Assembly (NCBI RefSeq): GCF_932294415.1
Contig: NC_065535.1
Span: 29,218,782 to 29,282,781 of the forward strand
Length of the DNA stretch: 64,000 bases
Reading direction: 5' to 3'
Source: Quercus robur
Taxonomy: Eukaryota; Streptophyta; Magnoliopsida; Fagales; Fagaceae
Under the pieces are notes generated by a model that saw only the letters and a program-made list of their open reading frames with translations, had not been told where the DNA came from and made no database searches. Below, piece after piece: positions 21,545 through 34,200 of this stretch. The translations under genes and the position numbers were made by a program. Every line of letters starts with the position of its first letter. The stretch's first letter is position 1.

Positions 21545-22236
21545 TGTAGTTGCACGATTTTCCTGGCCCAACTGGTGTTGGTCCGGCCCTGGTCCAAAGC
21601 ACAACCCACAATAAATACTTGTAGAGAATGGGTTAAAGAGCTTAGCCTCAATGACACTAGCGGGTCTATTGCATGTAGTATACTGCTTGCAGAAAGAAAA
21701 ATAAGAACACCAAGAAGGATTCCTCAAGTTTGATTTTATTTCTCTTTTTTCTCTCTTACAGTTCTCCTAGTTCTGCCGCCCCCTCTTTGAGGGACTTCAT
21801 TTACATTATATATTCTTCATCTTTTCATCCCAGCCTTACACCTGTTAGCCATCCAAGCATCCACTCGAGCACCTGTCCCATCAGACGCCCTCATCAGACT
21901 CTTTGTGAGTTGCAGAGGCCAAGGCGATACTGTTCAGGGGTCTTTTCCTCATTAATGCGGCCAAGAGGGTGGTTGGGGCGCAATTAATGTGGTGGTAGCC
22001 TTCAGTGAGATATTTTAAATTTAATTCGTTTTATATGTTGGGGAAGGTGAGCTGAAATGGCTGAGCAGAGTTTCTCGTCTGGCTTCATGATGTCCGAGGA
22101 CGAATTGCTTCTCGGACGGGTTTCCTTGGAGCTGCTGGGGTTGGTAATGCTGCATAGGAGGCTCCTCCTCGGATAGTAAGCTCCTCGGATGGGCCTGAGT
22201 TCGGAATAGCCCATCATTTCTGGGCCGGCCCCCACA
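21545..22236 (-). repeat. Element 1, 5' LTR
   Basis: The second copy of the 692-base repeat, next to the primer binding site, so it is the 5' LTR in element orientation. The promoter for the genomic RNA should lie here, on the minus strand. Confidence 0.95.
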
Positions 22237-22330
22237 AGATGAGTCTCTGAAAAAATTATTTTGCTCACAAACGCATAACACTCACAAACTACTTATCAGT
22301 TATCATGTATGTGTTATTCTCACAACTTCC
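22237..22330. mobile_element. Right part of the MITE split by element 1
   Basis: After the AGATG duplication the sequence AAAAATTATTTTGCTCAC and ACGCATAACACTCA corresponds to GAAAAATTATTTCACC and ATGCATAATACTCA inside the intact MITE near 11262-11298. Similarity beyond this is weak. Confidence 0.45.
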
Positions 22331-22399
22331 CATTATCATTTGTTATAAAAGTTACGATAAAAAAAAGTAGGATAATTTTTAATATTAACCACCACAAAA

Positions 22400-22650
22400 T
22401 TCTGACAAAGAGAAAAATGCACTCTATGAGAAGAAAGTTGTAAATTATGTCAAACAAAGGAAAAAATATATATAGAATTTAACAATTTTTGTGGGAGTCT
22501 GCCTCAAATTTTTTGATTATAAACTTCAGACAAATAGAAAAGGTACTCTCTGAGAAGAAAGTTGTACATTATGTCAAACAAAGGAAGAAAAAAAAAAGCA
22601 ATAGAATTTAACAATTTTTGTGGGAGTCTACCTCAAATTTTATGATTATA
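22400..22650. repeat. Tandem duplication of ~123 bp
   Basis: GAGAAGAAAGTTGTA, TATGTCAAACAAAGGAA, TAGAATTTAACAATTTTTGT and GGGAGTCT are found in the same order at about 22427-22510 and again at about 22550-22632. The copies differ in the A-rich part and by scattered substitutions. Confidence 0.85.
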
Positions 22651-24960
22651 TTTACTGTGTGAGTTTCAAGACTTTTGATTTTTTTGTTTTTGTTTTTTTG
22701 TTGATATCTTTTTGTTTTTGGGTTGGGTTTGCTTCTTCTTTCTATTTTACAATATTGATATAATAAAAATTCATCTTAATTACTACATTTTTCAATTACA
22801 AAAATACCTAAAGGTGTGATGAGTGTTCTGCTTGGGTAAAATACGTTTTTCATATGTGAATATGAGTGTTTTGCATGTGATGTACCTCTAATATACCAAA
22901 CAAAAGATTAATAATTATTCTAAAATATGCTAAAAAACCTTTATATTATATGCTCCTCGCAGTACAAAAGTTTCAACACAAAAAGCTATCACAAAGTTTT
23001 AAGTTTTAACTAACACCTTCTGAAACATGAATGATCAGCCATTCCTTATCCACCAATCACTAAATATGCATTCTTGATTATCACAATATGGTATTTTGTC
23101 ATTGAAATTCTATAAAGTTGTTATTTTATTGACCATTCGTTCCATCTACTGTTAAAAGTATTTCACGCTGCCTCAGTTCATGAATGTGGCACATACATCT
23201 ACCGTAAAAAGAATATATTGTAATTTTCTGGGACACCAAATGGGAAAAGAGAAGTACCTAGAGAGGGAGGGCCTGAAATTGCTGGGTACTTCACATCTAG
23301 ATTCAGATTATGCTCTTCTTCAAAGACAAAATACCAACATAGATCCCCTAGCGTAGGTGTTCCTCAAAAAAAAAAAAAAAAAATCCACCAGTGTCGGTTA
23401 AAACCACCATTTTTTATAAATGAATAAAACAATTTGAAAACCAACAGGAGAGTGGTCTTGTTTTGTAGGCAATGTATTTTTACCGGATTATCCCCAAGTT
23501 TTGCCCCTACTTAAATGTAGGTTGTAAGGGTATTTTAGAACAAAAAAAATGTCTGGTCCAAACATGGGAAGCCCTTTAAATAGTAGTATAAATGGCAATT
23601 GTAGCTTTCTATTTCAATATTTTATATTCTCTCTCTCTAAACAAGACACAACCAATCAACCCGTTTACCCACCACCGCAATCCAACACCTCTCACCAACA
23701 TTGCCATAAACCATTCCAACATCTTATAATTTAAACACAAAAACAACCAAAAATCAATAGAAAACCAACCTAAAATCATAGTAGCACTCCATGAACTCAT
23801 CAACCACCTTGAGTTAAATTAGTTATCTCCTACCTTCATCTCTAACCCATTTCATCTCAAAACAAAAAAAACCTACATTTAGATCATAGGTGTGATTATG
23901 CGAGAAGGATAGAGAAAGGGTTTGAGACGTCAAAGAAAGCCTCTGTTATGACACTATGCATCCATGAGCTCTTAGAGTCGTTGCCGATCATATCAAAAGA
24001 GAGAGGTTAGGTCTTGGCCTAGTCAAATCGAGGAAGAGGGGTAAAGGACAATGATGGGTTAAATTGAGAGAGAAAGAGAAGGGTTTGAGAGGAAAGAGAC
24101 GTTTGAGATAAGTGCGAATGAAGAAATCTGAGAGGAGAGACATTTAAGATAAGACAGCTAAGAGATGAGAGAGATCGAGAGAAAATAAAGGTGGAAATAA
24201 TAATAAAAAAGTGAAAATTGATTATTTAAATAAAATAAAGCGTAAAATAGATAATCTGTTGTGAGTGTTTTTGAAAAGTAGTTGTGTAAAAAAAAAAAAA
24301 AAGTTCTTATGCTGAAACAAACAATATATTTTTACACAAGTTGATGTAACTACTCTTAGAAGTTGTGATTGGGATCATAAGGATAAATAGTTTTCTTACG
24401 TGGGTTAGTGGAGTTTTAAAATTTTGTATTTTATGTATTTATCTCATTTAGTTGAAAACTTATAAGTGAGCAGATCTGCTCACTTGATAAGAATGAGAAT
24501 ATTTTTAGGCATTGAAGTTGAATTAGGGGAATTATTTAAATAGAAGTATAGATAAAATTAGTGTTAATAATTACATGATAGAATCTTCCATTCGAGGACA
24601 CTCGGGTGGTAAGTTTAATAGATTTGGAGAACATAATGTAAAACTTGAGGAGGTTTGATCCACCATGTAATTGCCTAATTGGTTAATAATGAGATTTTCA
24701 AAGTATTTCCCGGCCAATGAATAATGATAATAATATAATAGTCGGGCTACAAGTTAGGACACCCAAACCGTTCGATCTAGTAACCAATCAAAAGAAGATT
24801 TTCAGAAACTAGAAATGAGAACGGTTGCAGTGAAACACCACCTAACTCCAAAAAATACAGCTTCTCTAACCTCTCTTCCAAATTAGTAGAAGTAGGAATC
24901 AGATGGTACGATAGGACGAGCCAAGGCAAAGGCGGGTCCCAGCCGTCCCTCCTGACGACT
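22651..24960. other. Intergenic region upstream of the kinase gene
   Basis: AT-rich and without recognisable genes. A purine-rich (GAGAGA) stretch spans about 24050-24190. CAATTACAAAAATACCTAAAG followed by GGTGTGATGA near 22790-22820 is another fragment of the foldback MITE family. Confidence 0.6.
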
Positions 24961-25010
24961 TACCCACGTGTCAGCATCCTGATAACCCAGCCGCTCTTCG
25001 ACACGTCAGC
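24961..25010 (+). promoter_or_regulatory. G-box/ABRE-like motifs upstream of the kinase gene
   Basis: A palindromic CACGTG at 24965-24970 is part of CCACGTGTC, and a second ACGT-core site (GACACGTCA) lies at 25000-25008. They sit about 250-290 bases upstream of the kinase ATG. ACGT-core elements of this kind bind plant bZIP/bHLH factors, and CACGTGTC is a typical abscisic-acid response element. Their role here is inferred from sequence and position only. Confidence 0.5.
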
Positions 25011-25252
25011 ACTTCTCTCTCTCTCTCCTCTGCGACTCTCTCTTACTCTGTCTCGCCCATTCCATGCTACTTCCTTCTCTCTCTCTCTCTCTAGCGCTTC
25101 CCATGGCGGTCAACGATTCCATTTCTCACTGAACAAAGCGACAGAGAGAAAGAAAGAGTCCAAGGTGTAGAGTGGTGGCTTTCGCGTGGAGCTGAGCTGA
25201 GGAAAAAGTGGTTTTGGTTTTTCTTCTCCGATCAGTAGTTTTATTGGGAAGG
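25011..25252 (+). promoter_or_regulatory. CT-rich leader of the kinase gene
   Basis: The stretch upstream of the kinase ATG holds two CT microsatellites (about 25013-25028 and 25076-25092) and no convincing TATA box. Pyrimidine patches near the start site are common in plant TATA-less promoters. The transcription start probably falls in or near this region. It also contains a short upstream reading frame (separate entry). Confidence 0.5.
25103..25132 (+). other. Upstream ORF (9 codons plus stop) in the kinase leader
   Basis: An ATG in a strong context (CCCATGGCG) opens a nine-residue frame, MAVNDSISH, that closes with TGA 120 bases before the main ATG. If the transcript starts upstream of 25103, this frame would be met first by scanning ribosomes and could lower translation of the kinase. 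Whether it is transcribed is not known from sequence. Confidence 0.45.
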
Positions 25253-28200
25253 ATGGGAGGTAAAACTAAGAATCAAAGGATTTACTCAGCGAACCCTAAC
25301 GACTACAAGCTTCTAGAAGAAGTAGGTTATGGTGCCACCGCTACAGTTTTCAGAGCGATCTATCTTCCTTCCAATGAAGTCGTCGCGGTTAAGTGCTTGG
25401 ATCTCGATCGCTGCAATAGTAATCTGGTTCGCCTTCTTCTTTCTCACTCTCTCTCTCTCTCTCAGTATGCTTTAGTTTTTTTTTTTTTTTTTTTTTTTGT
25501 GTGGAAATTTTTGGTTTTATTGTTTGGTTTCTGTGAGATTAGATTCGAAGTGAGATCTTGTTTGGTTACTGTGATTCGATTTGGATTTGGTTTCTGTGAT
25601 TGAAATACTGAGGGTTGCAAAATATTCATTTGAAATGGTTAGTTTGAGTTTACACTTCGATTCTGCCGGGAATTTGTTAAGAGTTGTTTCAAAATACTTG
25701 GTTAGGTTCGCTTCTGACTTTTTGGTAGAGTATTGAATAAGGTAATAATCTTGGAGAGGAAATTTGATTTGTGTTTATTTCAAAATCTTGATTGTGTCTG
25801 CTCAATCTTTGTTTAATAGTAAAGGGAAAGATGATTCGGTTTCGATGAAATTTTTTACTTAGAACGGTAATCGCGGGTTTTAAAGGTGTTGTGGGACTTA
25901 CTTATAGATGGATAGGAATTGGAAAGTTGTGTGGGTAAAGCTTGACTAAACAAAGAGCTCTATCCGAGTTCATAGTTGGGTCGACTGGATCACTGAGCTT
26001 GGCTGCTGGACTAGAGTGGAATTGGAACACAATGGGATGTTTTGATGAGCCTGAATCTGGTGTGAGGCGGCTTTTGCTTCTTTCTGATTCACTAAATTGC
26101 ATGCTTGATGTGCTGTAATGCTATTGGAGAAACTGTATTGCACTTGCGTTAAGTGAACTTTTTGGATGTTGAGATTGGATATGTGAGGACATTGCACTTA
26201 GGAACATGTCTGTGTGTTTAGGTGGCGAGTAAATTTAGAGAAAAAATTGTGATTGTAGGATTTGGGTTGTGGTTTGGGCTTGTTTGATTATGTTTTGACA
26301 AGGCCAAGGCTCTCTTCTTGAAGTTTTCTGGAAAATTGCCAATGGTCTTTGGACCTAATCGCAATTCCTCTCTCTTATAAATCATGTAGGTTGAGTTCAA
26401 AGGTTCATTCTCATATGGTTGTGTAAGCTGAGTTTGCCTTTAAAGAAAGAAAAAGGCCAATTTTTGATGCATAAATGTTGCTAAAATTTGAAAATTTTTC
26501 ATACAAGCAAATTCTTGATAGTGCCCGTTTGGTTTTGAATCTTTTGATGGGTTAGTTTGTGGTGAAAGGCTAAGGAAAATGTAGTGCTTTTGGGTTTCAA
26601 AAGTTTTATGGCAGTATACAACTTGCCTAGAGTGAATTTGCCACTAATGCACAAGACAGTGCATCGCCTGCTGAATCATATTGAGTTTGTATAGCATCTA
26701 AACATTTCTTGAGATTGGGCACTCAAAATAGAAAAGACAAGCTTTGGAAAGAGCCTCTCTGTAAATGCTAGTGAGGGTTCAGGGTTGGCTTAAAAGTAAT
26801 GCAAACAATACCAATGAAGAAAAATAAGAAAGAGGTGAAAGCAATCACAAGAAGTAAACTCTTACAATGATCTCAAACATTCTATCCTTGGGGGCTTCGA
26901 TCCCAAGTATCTTCACCTAGCAGGGAAAAAAAAAATCAGAAGTGTATATATACACTCCATGTTACACCTAATGTAACTCTTTGCGATGTTAAGTCACTCC
27001 ATAACTTTTTATAGGATCAATATTTTGAAAGTCCAACTGTTAGATTACAATTTTTGTTGCCCTTAATATGCACGTTAAATTTCGTGTTAATAAGATGTTA
27101 TATGCTATTTGATTCACTAACTCATGTTTTATGTATAATTTTTAAGTTCAAAATCTTGAAATTTAAACATTTTATGATGGGATAATGATTGATTTTCGAT
27201 AATCTTGATATTTGGCAAGTATTGGAGGATAGATGGAGATAATGTAATCCAATTGTTAATTCGTCAAAAATACTCTATCAATGAAAGTAACATCACAAAG
27301 AGTTAAAACACGTGTAACTTGAACCTGACACCCCCCCCCCCCCAAAAAAAAAAAAACACATAGAGATACGTGCGTGCGCGCGCGTGCACACACACATATA
27401 TATATTCTTGAAACTGAACTTTTTCCTGTATTCTTACTGTTTTTCAATTATTTCTACTTTTTATTGGTTGCCTCTTTACTTAAGCTTAAATTGTGTAATC
27501 TATCAGAAATAGTTGGTTCTTTATATTTTGCTTTAAATGATGGTTAAATTTTAATTTTTTGTGTTATTTTGCAGGATGACATACGTAGGGAGGCTCAAAC
27601 AATGATTTTGATAGATCATCCAAATGTTGTTAGGGCTTATTGTTCATTTGTTGTTGGACGAAACCTTTGGGTGGTCATGCCTTTCATGGCGGAGGGTTCT
27701 TGTTTGCACCTCATGAAGATAGCATACCCAGATGGCTTTGAAGAAGCTGCTATTGGTTCTATACTAAAAGAAACTTTGAAGGCTTTGGACTACCTTCATC
27801 GACAAGGACATATTCATAGGGATGTTAAGGTTAGTTGAATGTAGAACTTCAACATCCCTCCACTACATGGTCTATATTTGCTCTTCTTTTTTTAAAGATA
27901 CGTTGGGAGGGTTTCAAATTAAGTTTGATATTTGCATCACAGGCTGGAAACATACTACTTGATACAAATGGGGTGATAAAGCTTGCCGACTTTGGTGTTT
28001 CAGCTTGCACGTTTGATACAGGTGAAAGACAACGAACAAGAAATACTTTTGTAGGGACCCCATGCTGGTAAGATATATTGTCAATGTATTCAATTTCTTT
28101 TTAGGATATTTCTTGGTTTGATGCTGTATGTTATTATAATTTATTCTTTTATCCGTGTGTTTGAGATTTCAACATATCTTTGCTTTCCAGGATGGCACCA

Positions 28201-31200
28201 GAGGTATTGCAGCCAGGAAGTGGATATAATTCCAAGTGAGTTTTATTCCATTTTATAATTTCAAAGAAACATAGAGGAGCTTTGACGGTAAGGGTTAGGG
28301 TTGGAACATGAAGGTGTTGCTTCTGTTCGTCACTGCCCCAATTGAACTCGATAACTTGCTCTAGAACTTTGGCTTATGGTTATAGCATTTGTTTGCCTTG
28401 ATGATTTGCCATTATTTGATTTATTCAGCACCACCTACTTATTCTGTTTGAAAGCTTTAGCTGCCATAGTAAACTGGGCATAGTCTTTTCTAGGTGAAGG
28501 TCTGTTGAATATGGATTGGGTTGCTTTTGGCCTGGGACAAAAGGCAGGCTTTCAGTGTCTTTACATGTTAATATCTACTTATATACACATGTCTGTGTGT
28601 AGAATGTAGGCCCCATAATAGATGGTCCTTTAAACTTAGCAAATTTGTGATAGGGACTGTGGCATTTCCTGTATTTTACTTTTATTCCTTTTTTAAACTC
28701 TTTATCAAACAGAGAATCACTTTCTTCTGATAGTTGTTGAATGTCTTATTTGCATAAATAGTCAATTTCATGTCTTGATTTGTGGAGAAAATAAGAAAAT
28801 AATATATATACTTGGTTCTCTCTTGCATCATTCTTCTACAGGGCTGATATTTGGTCATTTGGTATAACGGCATTGGAGCTGGCTCACGGTCATGCACCAT
28901 TTTCAAAATATCCTCCAATGAAGGTATTTACATTATAGGGGTTCAATAAGATTGTACCTGCAGAATTGCATAAGGTTAAGTAGGTTTTCTCAGTAGCACT
29001 TTGTTGAAACATCTAAAATATATCTGACCCTTTATTGTTCTATAGGTTCTCCTGATGACGATACAGAATGCCCCTCCTGGGCTTGATTATGATCGAGATA
29101 AAAAATTCTCTAAGGTATTCATGTTCTTTCTGGCTAAAGTGAAAATGACATATATACTTCACTATTTGGTGGTTTCCGTCTTTCAATGTCTTTATATTAT
29201 GGAATAATATTCTAATTGGAGGATTTCCAGTTGTGATCAGTCTTTTAAAGAAATGGTTGCAATGTGTCTGGTGAAAGATCAAGCAAAGAGGCCAACAGCA
29301 GAGAAATTATTGAAACACTCCTTTTTCAAGCATGCAAAGTCTCCAGAGCTTTCTGTGAAGAAATTATTTGCTGATTTGCCACCCCTTTGGAATCGTGTAA
29401 AAGCCCTCCAGGTTAACCATCATAATGCTGGAATGCAACGTTCATAATTTCACTTGTCCTGGTGGACTTGTCTGATGGCATTGGTTAATTTTGCAGCTTA
29501 AAGACGCAGCACAACTAGCTCTAAAGAAAATGCCTTCAGCAGAACAAGAGGCTATATCACAGGTCATAAACCTTAGTTCACGCCATTTATTTTGAACTTA
29601 AATTTGATTTACCTGTGGTCATGATGATGTAGCAAATTGTCTTTTATTTTTTTCTAATATTCAACTGTTTGCATTTCTTGAGAATGCTTTTTTGAACTTT
29701 AACAATTTCCCCCCTCCCCTGTTCATATTCTGTCCATTTGTGAAAACCTCAACTAAGATGATCAAGTAACTATCAGTGACAACTGCCCCCATTTGAATAT
29801 GTGTGCTGCTTTATTACCACTGAGGAATCTAAGTTACAATCATGTATGTTATTTGGTAGTTGACTGGGTATGTCCATCCTAAATTCTGAATCCAGGAGAA
29901 GCCATTAGATCAGAGGAAAACTTCATATTTTTCTTTAAATGATTATTGAAGACTCTTAATCCATAGAAAACTGTTGAAAAAGGAGTAACAATATTGAAAC
30001 AGAGAAAACAATCTGTTTTAGAGTGTAGGGCTTTTCAAACAAATGTAAGGGCTTTTCCTGTGGTCGATGCATGCCAACACCTCGTATTTCTGATTTGGAA
30101 TTTGCTCTTTTATCCAGCTTTGGTCTGTTTTCTAACTTATTTTGCAGATTGATAATAATGATTATACAAAGAAAATATGGAAGCTATTTTTTTTCTTTGT
30201 GGATCATTCAAAGGCTAGAGATTAATCTCGTTTATGTCATATATGTTTCTTTGCTCAGACTAGAATTAGCGTAAATAAAAAACTGGGAAATGTTTCTTTT
30301 GTAATATCTTACTTTTAGTGATCAGAGATATCTGTACATAAAACGTTACTTTACTCTTTTTCTTATCTTTGGTGGTAATGTCTTGTCTTGCTGCTATCAG
30401 AGTGAGTACCAGCGAGGAGTTAGTGCCTGGAACTTCGATATTGAGGATTTAAAAGCGCAAGCATCACTGGTAAGAAATATTCTTTTTAATCTTTATCAAT
30501 TATCAAGTTAGTTCATATTGAGACAGTATCTTCTTTTGGACAGTGTTTGGTTGGTTATACTAGTCAGTTAATCTGATGTAATTTTTTTCTAGGTGAGAGA
30601 TGATGATGATGATGGGCCAGAGACCAGGGAAGAAGATGAAAGCATGAAATATGTTTTCAGTGAGGAGGTAGTAATATTTTAAAACTACATCGGGCATCTA
30701 ATTTTCTTTTTCAAGAGCAGTCCAAGTGTTCAATTTTTCTCCTGCTTCTTGAGAGTGCATATTAATCTTATTTTATCTTTGTTTTCTCTTTGAAATTTTG
30801 ATTCTAAGCAAGTGAATTAATATTTTCTCATCTTTCAATGGCAGGATTCAATTGATTTCCAAACCAGTTTTGGGAAATTGAATTTAAATTATGAATTATC
30901 ACAGCCTGAGTACAGAGGGCGAAATAGTGGTGAAGAAAAACCACAGGCTGACGTCCTGAATAGAAAGGGAAAGGTTGTGGAAAGTGATTTACTGGAATCT
31001 GGATGCCAAGAGAAAGTTGGTTGGAGAAAAAATGGCTCAAGCACTGAGGCATCTTCATCAATGTCAGAAAAGGACATGGTTCAGGCCAAGACTAAAACTC
31101 AAACAGTGAAAATTCGCCAAACTCAGAGTGGCCCACTTATGCCTGGTGCTGTGCTTAGTCATTCAGTATCAGAGAGAGTGCGAATCTCTGAAAGGTTTGT

Positions 31201-34200
31201 CATGATGTATTTGGATTTATTCTACGAAGCCAAATTATTAACTTCTGTTTCATTTGAAAAGTTTCATTTTCCATATGCTCTTGTCATTTGGATATTTTTC
31301 TGGTGGTGTGGACAAGTAGCTGATGTTTAGTTAATTACTAGGACTGAGCTTGAAATTCAACCATCTACTGAGAAAGCTTTCCAACAAGTACGGCGGGCAC
31401 CAAGCTTTAGTGGTCCTTTGATGCTTCCAAACCGAGCTTCGGCAAATAGTTTATCAGCTCCAATAAAGTCTACTGGAGGTAATGAAGTAATTCAATATGC
31501 ATCAAATATCATCATTATCATCACTGCTGCTGATGCTGCTACCAATAGCCTGCAGGCTCACAGAATTTGTGACATTAACTATTTTTCCCCCTTAATAGGG
31601 TTTAGGGATTCCTTAGATGACAAGTCAAAGGCAAATCTGGTGCAAATTAGAGGAAGATTTTCAGTAACATCAGAGAATTTAGATCTTGTAAAGGTAAGGC
31701 TTCATAATGAACCCCCCCTTCCCTTCCCCAGGCAACTCGCTTTCTCTCCCCCTCCTCTCCCAATTATATGACTATCACTAACTTAAAGATGTGCCCTAGG
31801 ATATTCCATTAAGTACAGTTCCACGACGGTCTACACAGGTATTTGGCCAATTTTCGCTTGAAAATATTGTTGAAGTAATTACAATGGGTTTCAAATTCTC
31901 ACCTGATGTTCTGTTTTGTTGTTTTTAGGGATCTCCATTAAGAAAGTCTGCTAGTGTTGGTGAATGGATTTTTGATTCCAAGCAAGCGGTTAGTATACTG
32001 CCTTGCTCAAATAGTTTAATTATATAAATTATGTTAATAATCACCTTCATTTGTAGTACAATCACGTAAAAGATTTACTAATATGGTAGAATAATACTAT
32101 CTTTTTGGGGGATTTTTTTTCTTGAGAGGAAAGAAGACAATATTTGACGTCTGTGGGTGTCTGCAATGTTGTGTGAAAATTAGGTATTACTATTTTTAAT
32201 TTTCAGACTTGTGTGCTGTACTTTGTTAATTATTAATGTGTGTGTGTGTGTTTGTGTAAGCGGGTGGACAATAATGCCCAATTGTTAAGTAGCATTTTAT
32301 CTTGATCCACATGTTTACATTTAATATATCTGACTCCCAAGTGGCGGATTATATTGAAGATCAAGTCTGACATTCTAGTATACTTGTAAGGTTTACTTCA
32401 TAGAATTTGTCCTTATGATAGTCTTTATTTTTCCTTTAATTCATATAATGTAATTCTGTGTGTTTTCAGCCTATCAATCAGTCGCCAAAGGAATTTAGCA
32501 ATGGTAATTTACCTGCTTCACTTCTCATGCCTCACCTTCAGCATCTTTTTATGCAGACCACAACGCAACAGGTGAAATCGAACTTATAAAAGAAATTATG
32601 ATTTTATATTTGATTTTGACCATTAGAATAGTCCTTGACAAACTTAAATCTGTGTTCAATAGATTCTTTTGCTAAAATTTTACTTGTATACTAGGATCTT
32701 ATCATGAATTTGCTCTACAGCATGCAACCAGCTGAGGTAGCAGATGGTGAGTATGATTCTTGAGGTAGTTATATCTAGTTATATTGAGAAAATAGGTATC
32801 AAGCACGTTTGTAAAGCACTCCTATTTTTTTTCAGCTACCCAAAATGGAAAGTTGCCGCCATTGCCTCGTAGTTCAGAGAACAATGGAACTGTAAGTATA
32901 TTTATCTATGTGCTTCTGGCTAGTTGGAAACTGTTTGAATTCATTTTCTTTTTACAAAAGAAACATTGAAATTTTGCTGAAGAATAGGTTGTCCTTGCAT
33001 TACTGAGACCCTATTATTAGCTTTGCTAGTTAGTAGAAATGTATTTATGAATGCAGCCAAGGTTTCTGTGATTAGACTTCCCTTCTGTAGGTTGCATTCT
33101 TACTTAGCCTTTTTGTTTTTTTAAGTTTTGGACGGAAAAATAAAGACAATTCTGAGACTTCCTTTGCCAAAATTCATTCTAAGTTCTCTATGCCAATAAT
33201 TGCTTTTTATATTTTATTCTTTCAATAAGTGGTTATTGATTGATTGTTTTCATGGAAAGCACTCTGTTCGTATTAGTTTTTCTCATGAAGTAACTTATTA
33301 AAAAAAAAAAGGTTTTTCCTCATGAAGTATTTTCATTACTCTCCAATAAATTTAGTATGAAAATCAAACTTACCAATTGTTATTGCATGAGGATCCTGTG
33401 GCCACAGTTCCAACAAAATGAGATGAAGGCATATGCAACTATGAATGGATCAAAGTTGGCACTTTATGTTCTTTGATTGTGTGTTGACCAGCATAATCCC
33501 ATCAAATGTGACAAGTGTATGTGATCAGACAAGGATGATGTTTTTGCTCACTATTTGGCTTGTTACTCCACTATGATAAATATGATGAATTGGCATACAT
33601 AGTTTTAGGTGCCAAAAATTTTCAATGTGGAGGAGTCTGGTGAAAAGGTTCTTGAGAGCACCATTATGGAACCCTTACTCCATTATCTTGTTTAAATTCC
33701 ATAATAAATCTATTTTGTATAAAACAGTTTCATGACTAATAACTATGTGTTTCTTTGCTTGGTGCTGATGACAATTGGACTGACATATTTTGATTAACGC
33801 TTTGCTCGATATTCTTCCCTAGTTTTTCTGATTTGTTCTTTCAACAGATTGAAACAGCGGCTTCTGAGAGGGAACGTTTACTTCTTCTCAAGATCTCTGA
33901 GCTTCAATTTAGGTCGGTATCATAAGTACTTCTGATCTCTCTTTTGTTTATTGTTTGTTTTTCCAGTGTGTGGAGGTTTCTCTAAATTTCTCCCCATTTC
34001 TGCAGGACGGTCAATTTGTGTGAAGAGCTGACTGCTGAAAAGTTAAAATACATACAAGTGAGTTGCTCAGGGGGGGTTCAGTTTTGAATTATATGTTTCC
34101 ATGACTTTGGGATGGGCCTAGCATGGAATTTTTAAAACAAGATAACTCACTCTAATAGAAATTGGTTGGTTTTGGTCGGTACTGATTGGCTGTTGACCTA

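Larger units (their letters stand above)
11625..22236 (-). mobile_element. Complete Ty3/gypsy retrotransposon, Tat lineage (element 1)
   Basis: A 10,612-base element bounded by two 692-base LTRs (TGTAG...CCACA on the plus strand), with a perfect 5-base target duplication AGATG at 11620-11624 and 22237-22241. In element order (minus strand) it has 5' LTR, primer site, gag, protease, reverse transcriptase, RNase H, a second RNase H, integrase, an 80-bp tandem array, an antisense gene, polypurine tract and 3' LTR. Two RNase H domains and a long 3' region are hallmarks of the Tat lineage. I see no difference between the LTRs, so insertion is recent. Gag has a frameshift, so this copy probably cannot move on its own. 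Confidence 0.95.

Noticed and set aside
25208..25603. Long single reading frame covering the first kinase exon and reading into the intron
   Set aside because: Similarity to kinases ends exactly at the splice donor at 25426/25427. What follows is intronic, T-rich sequence.
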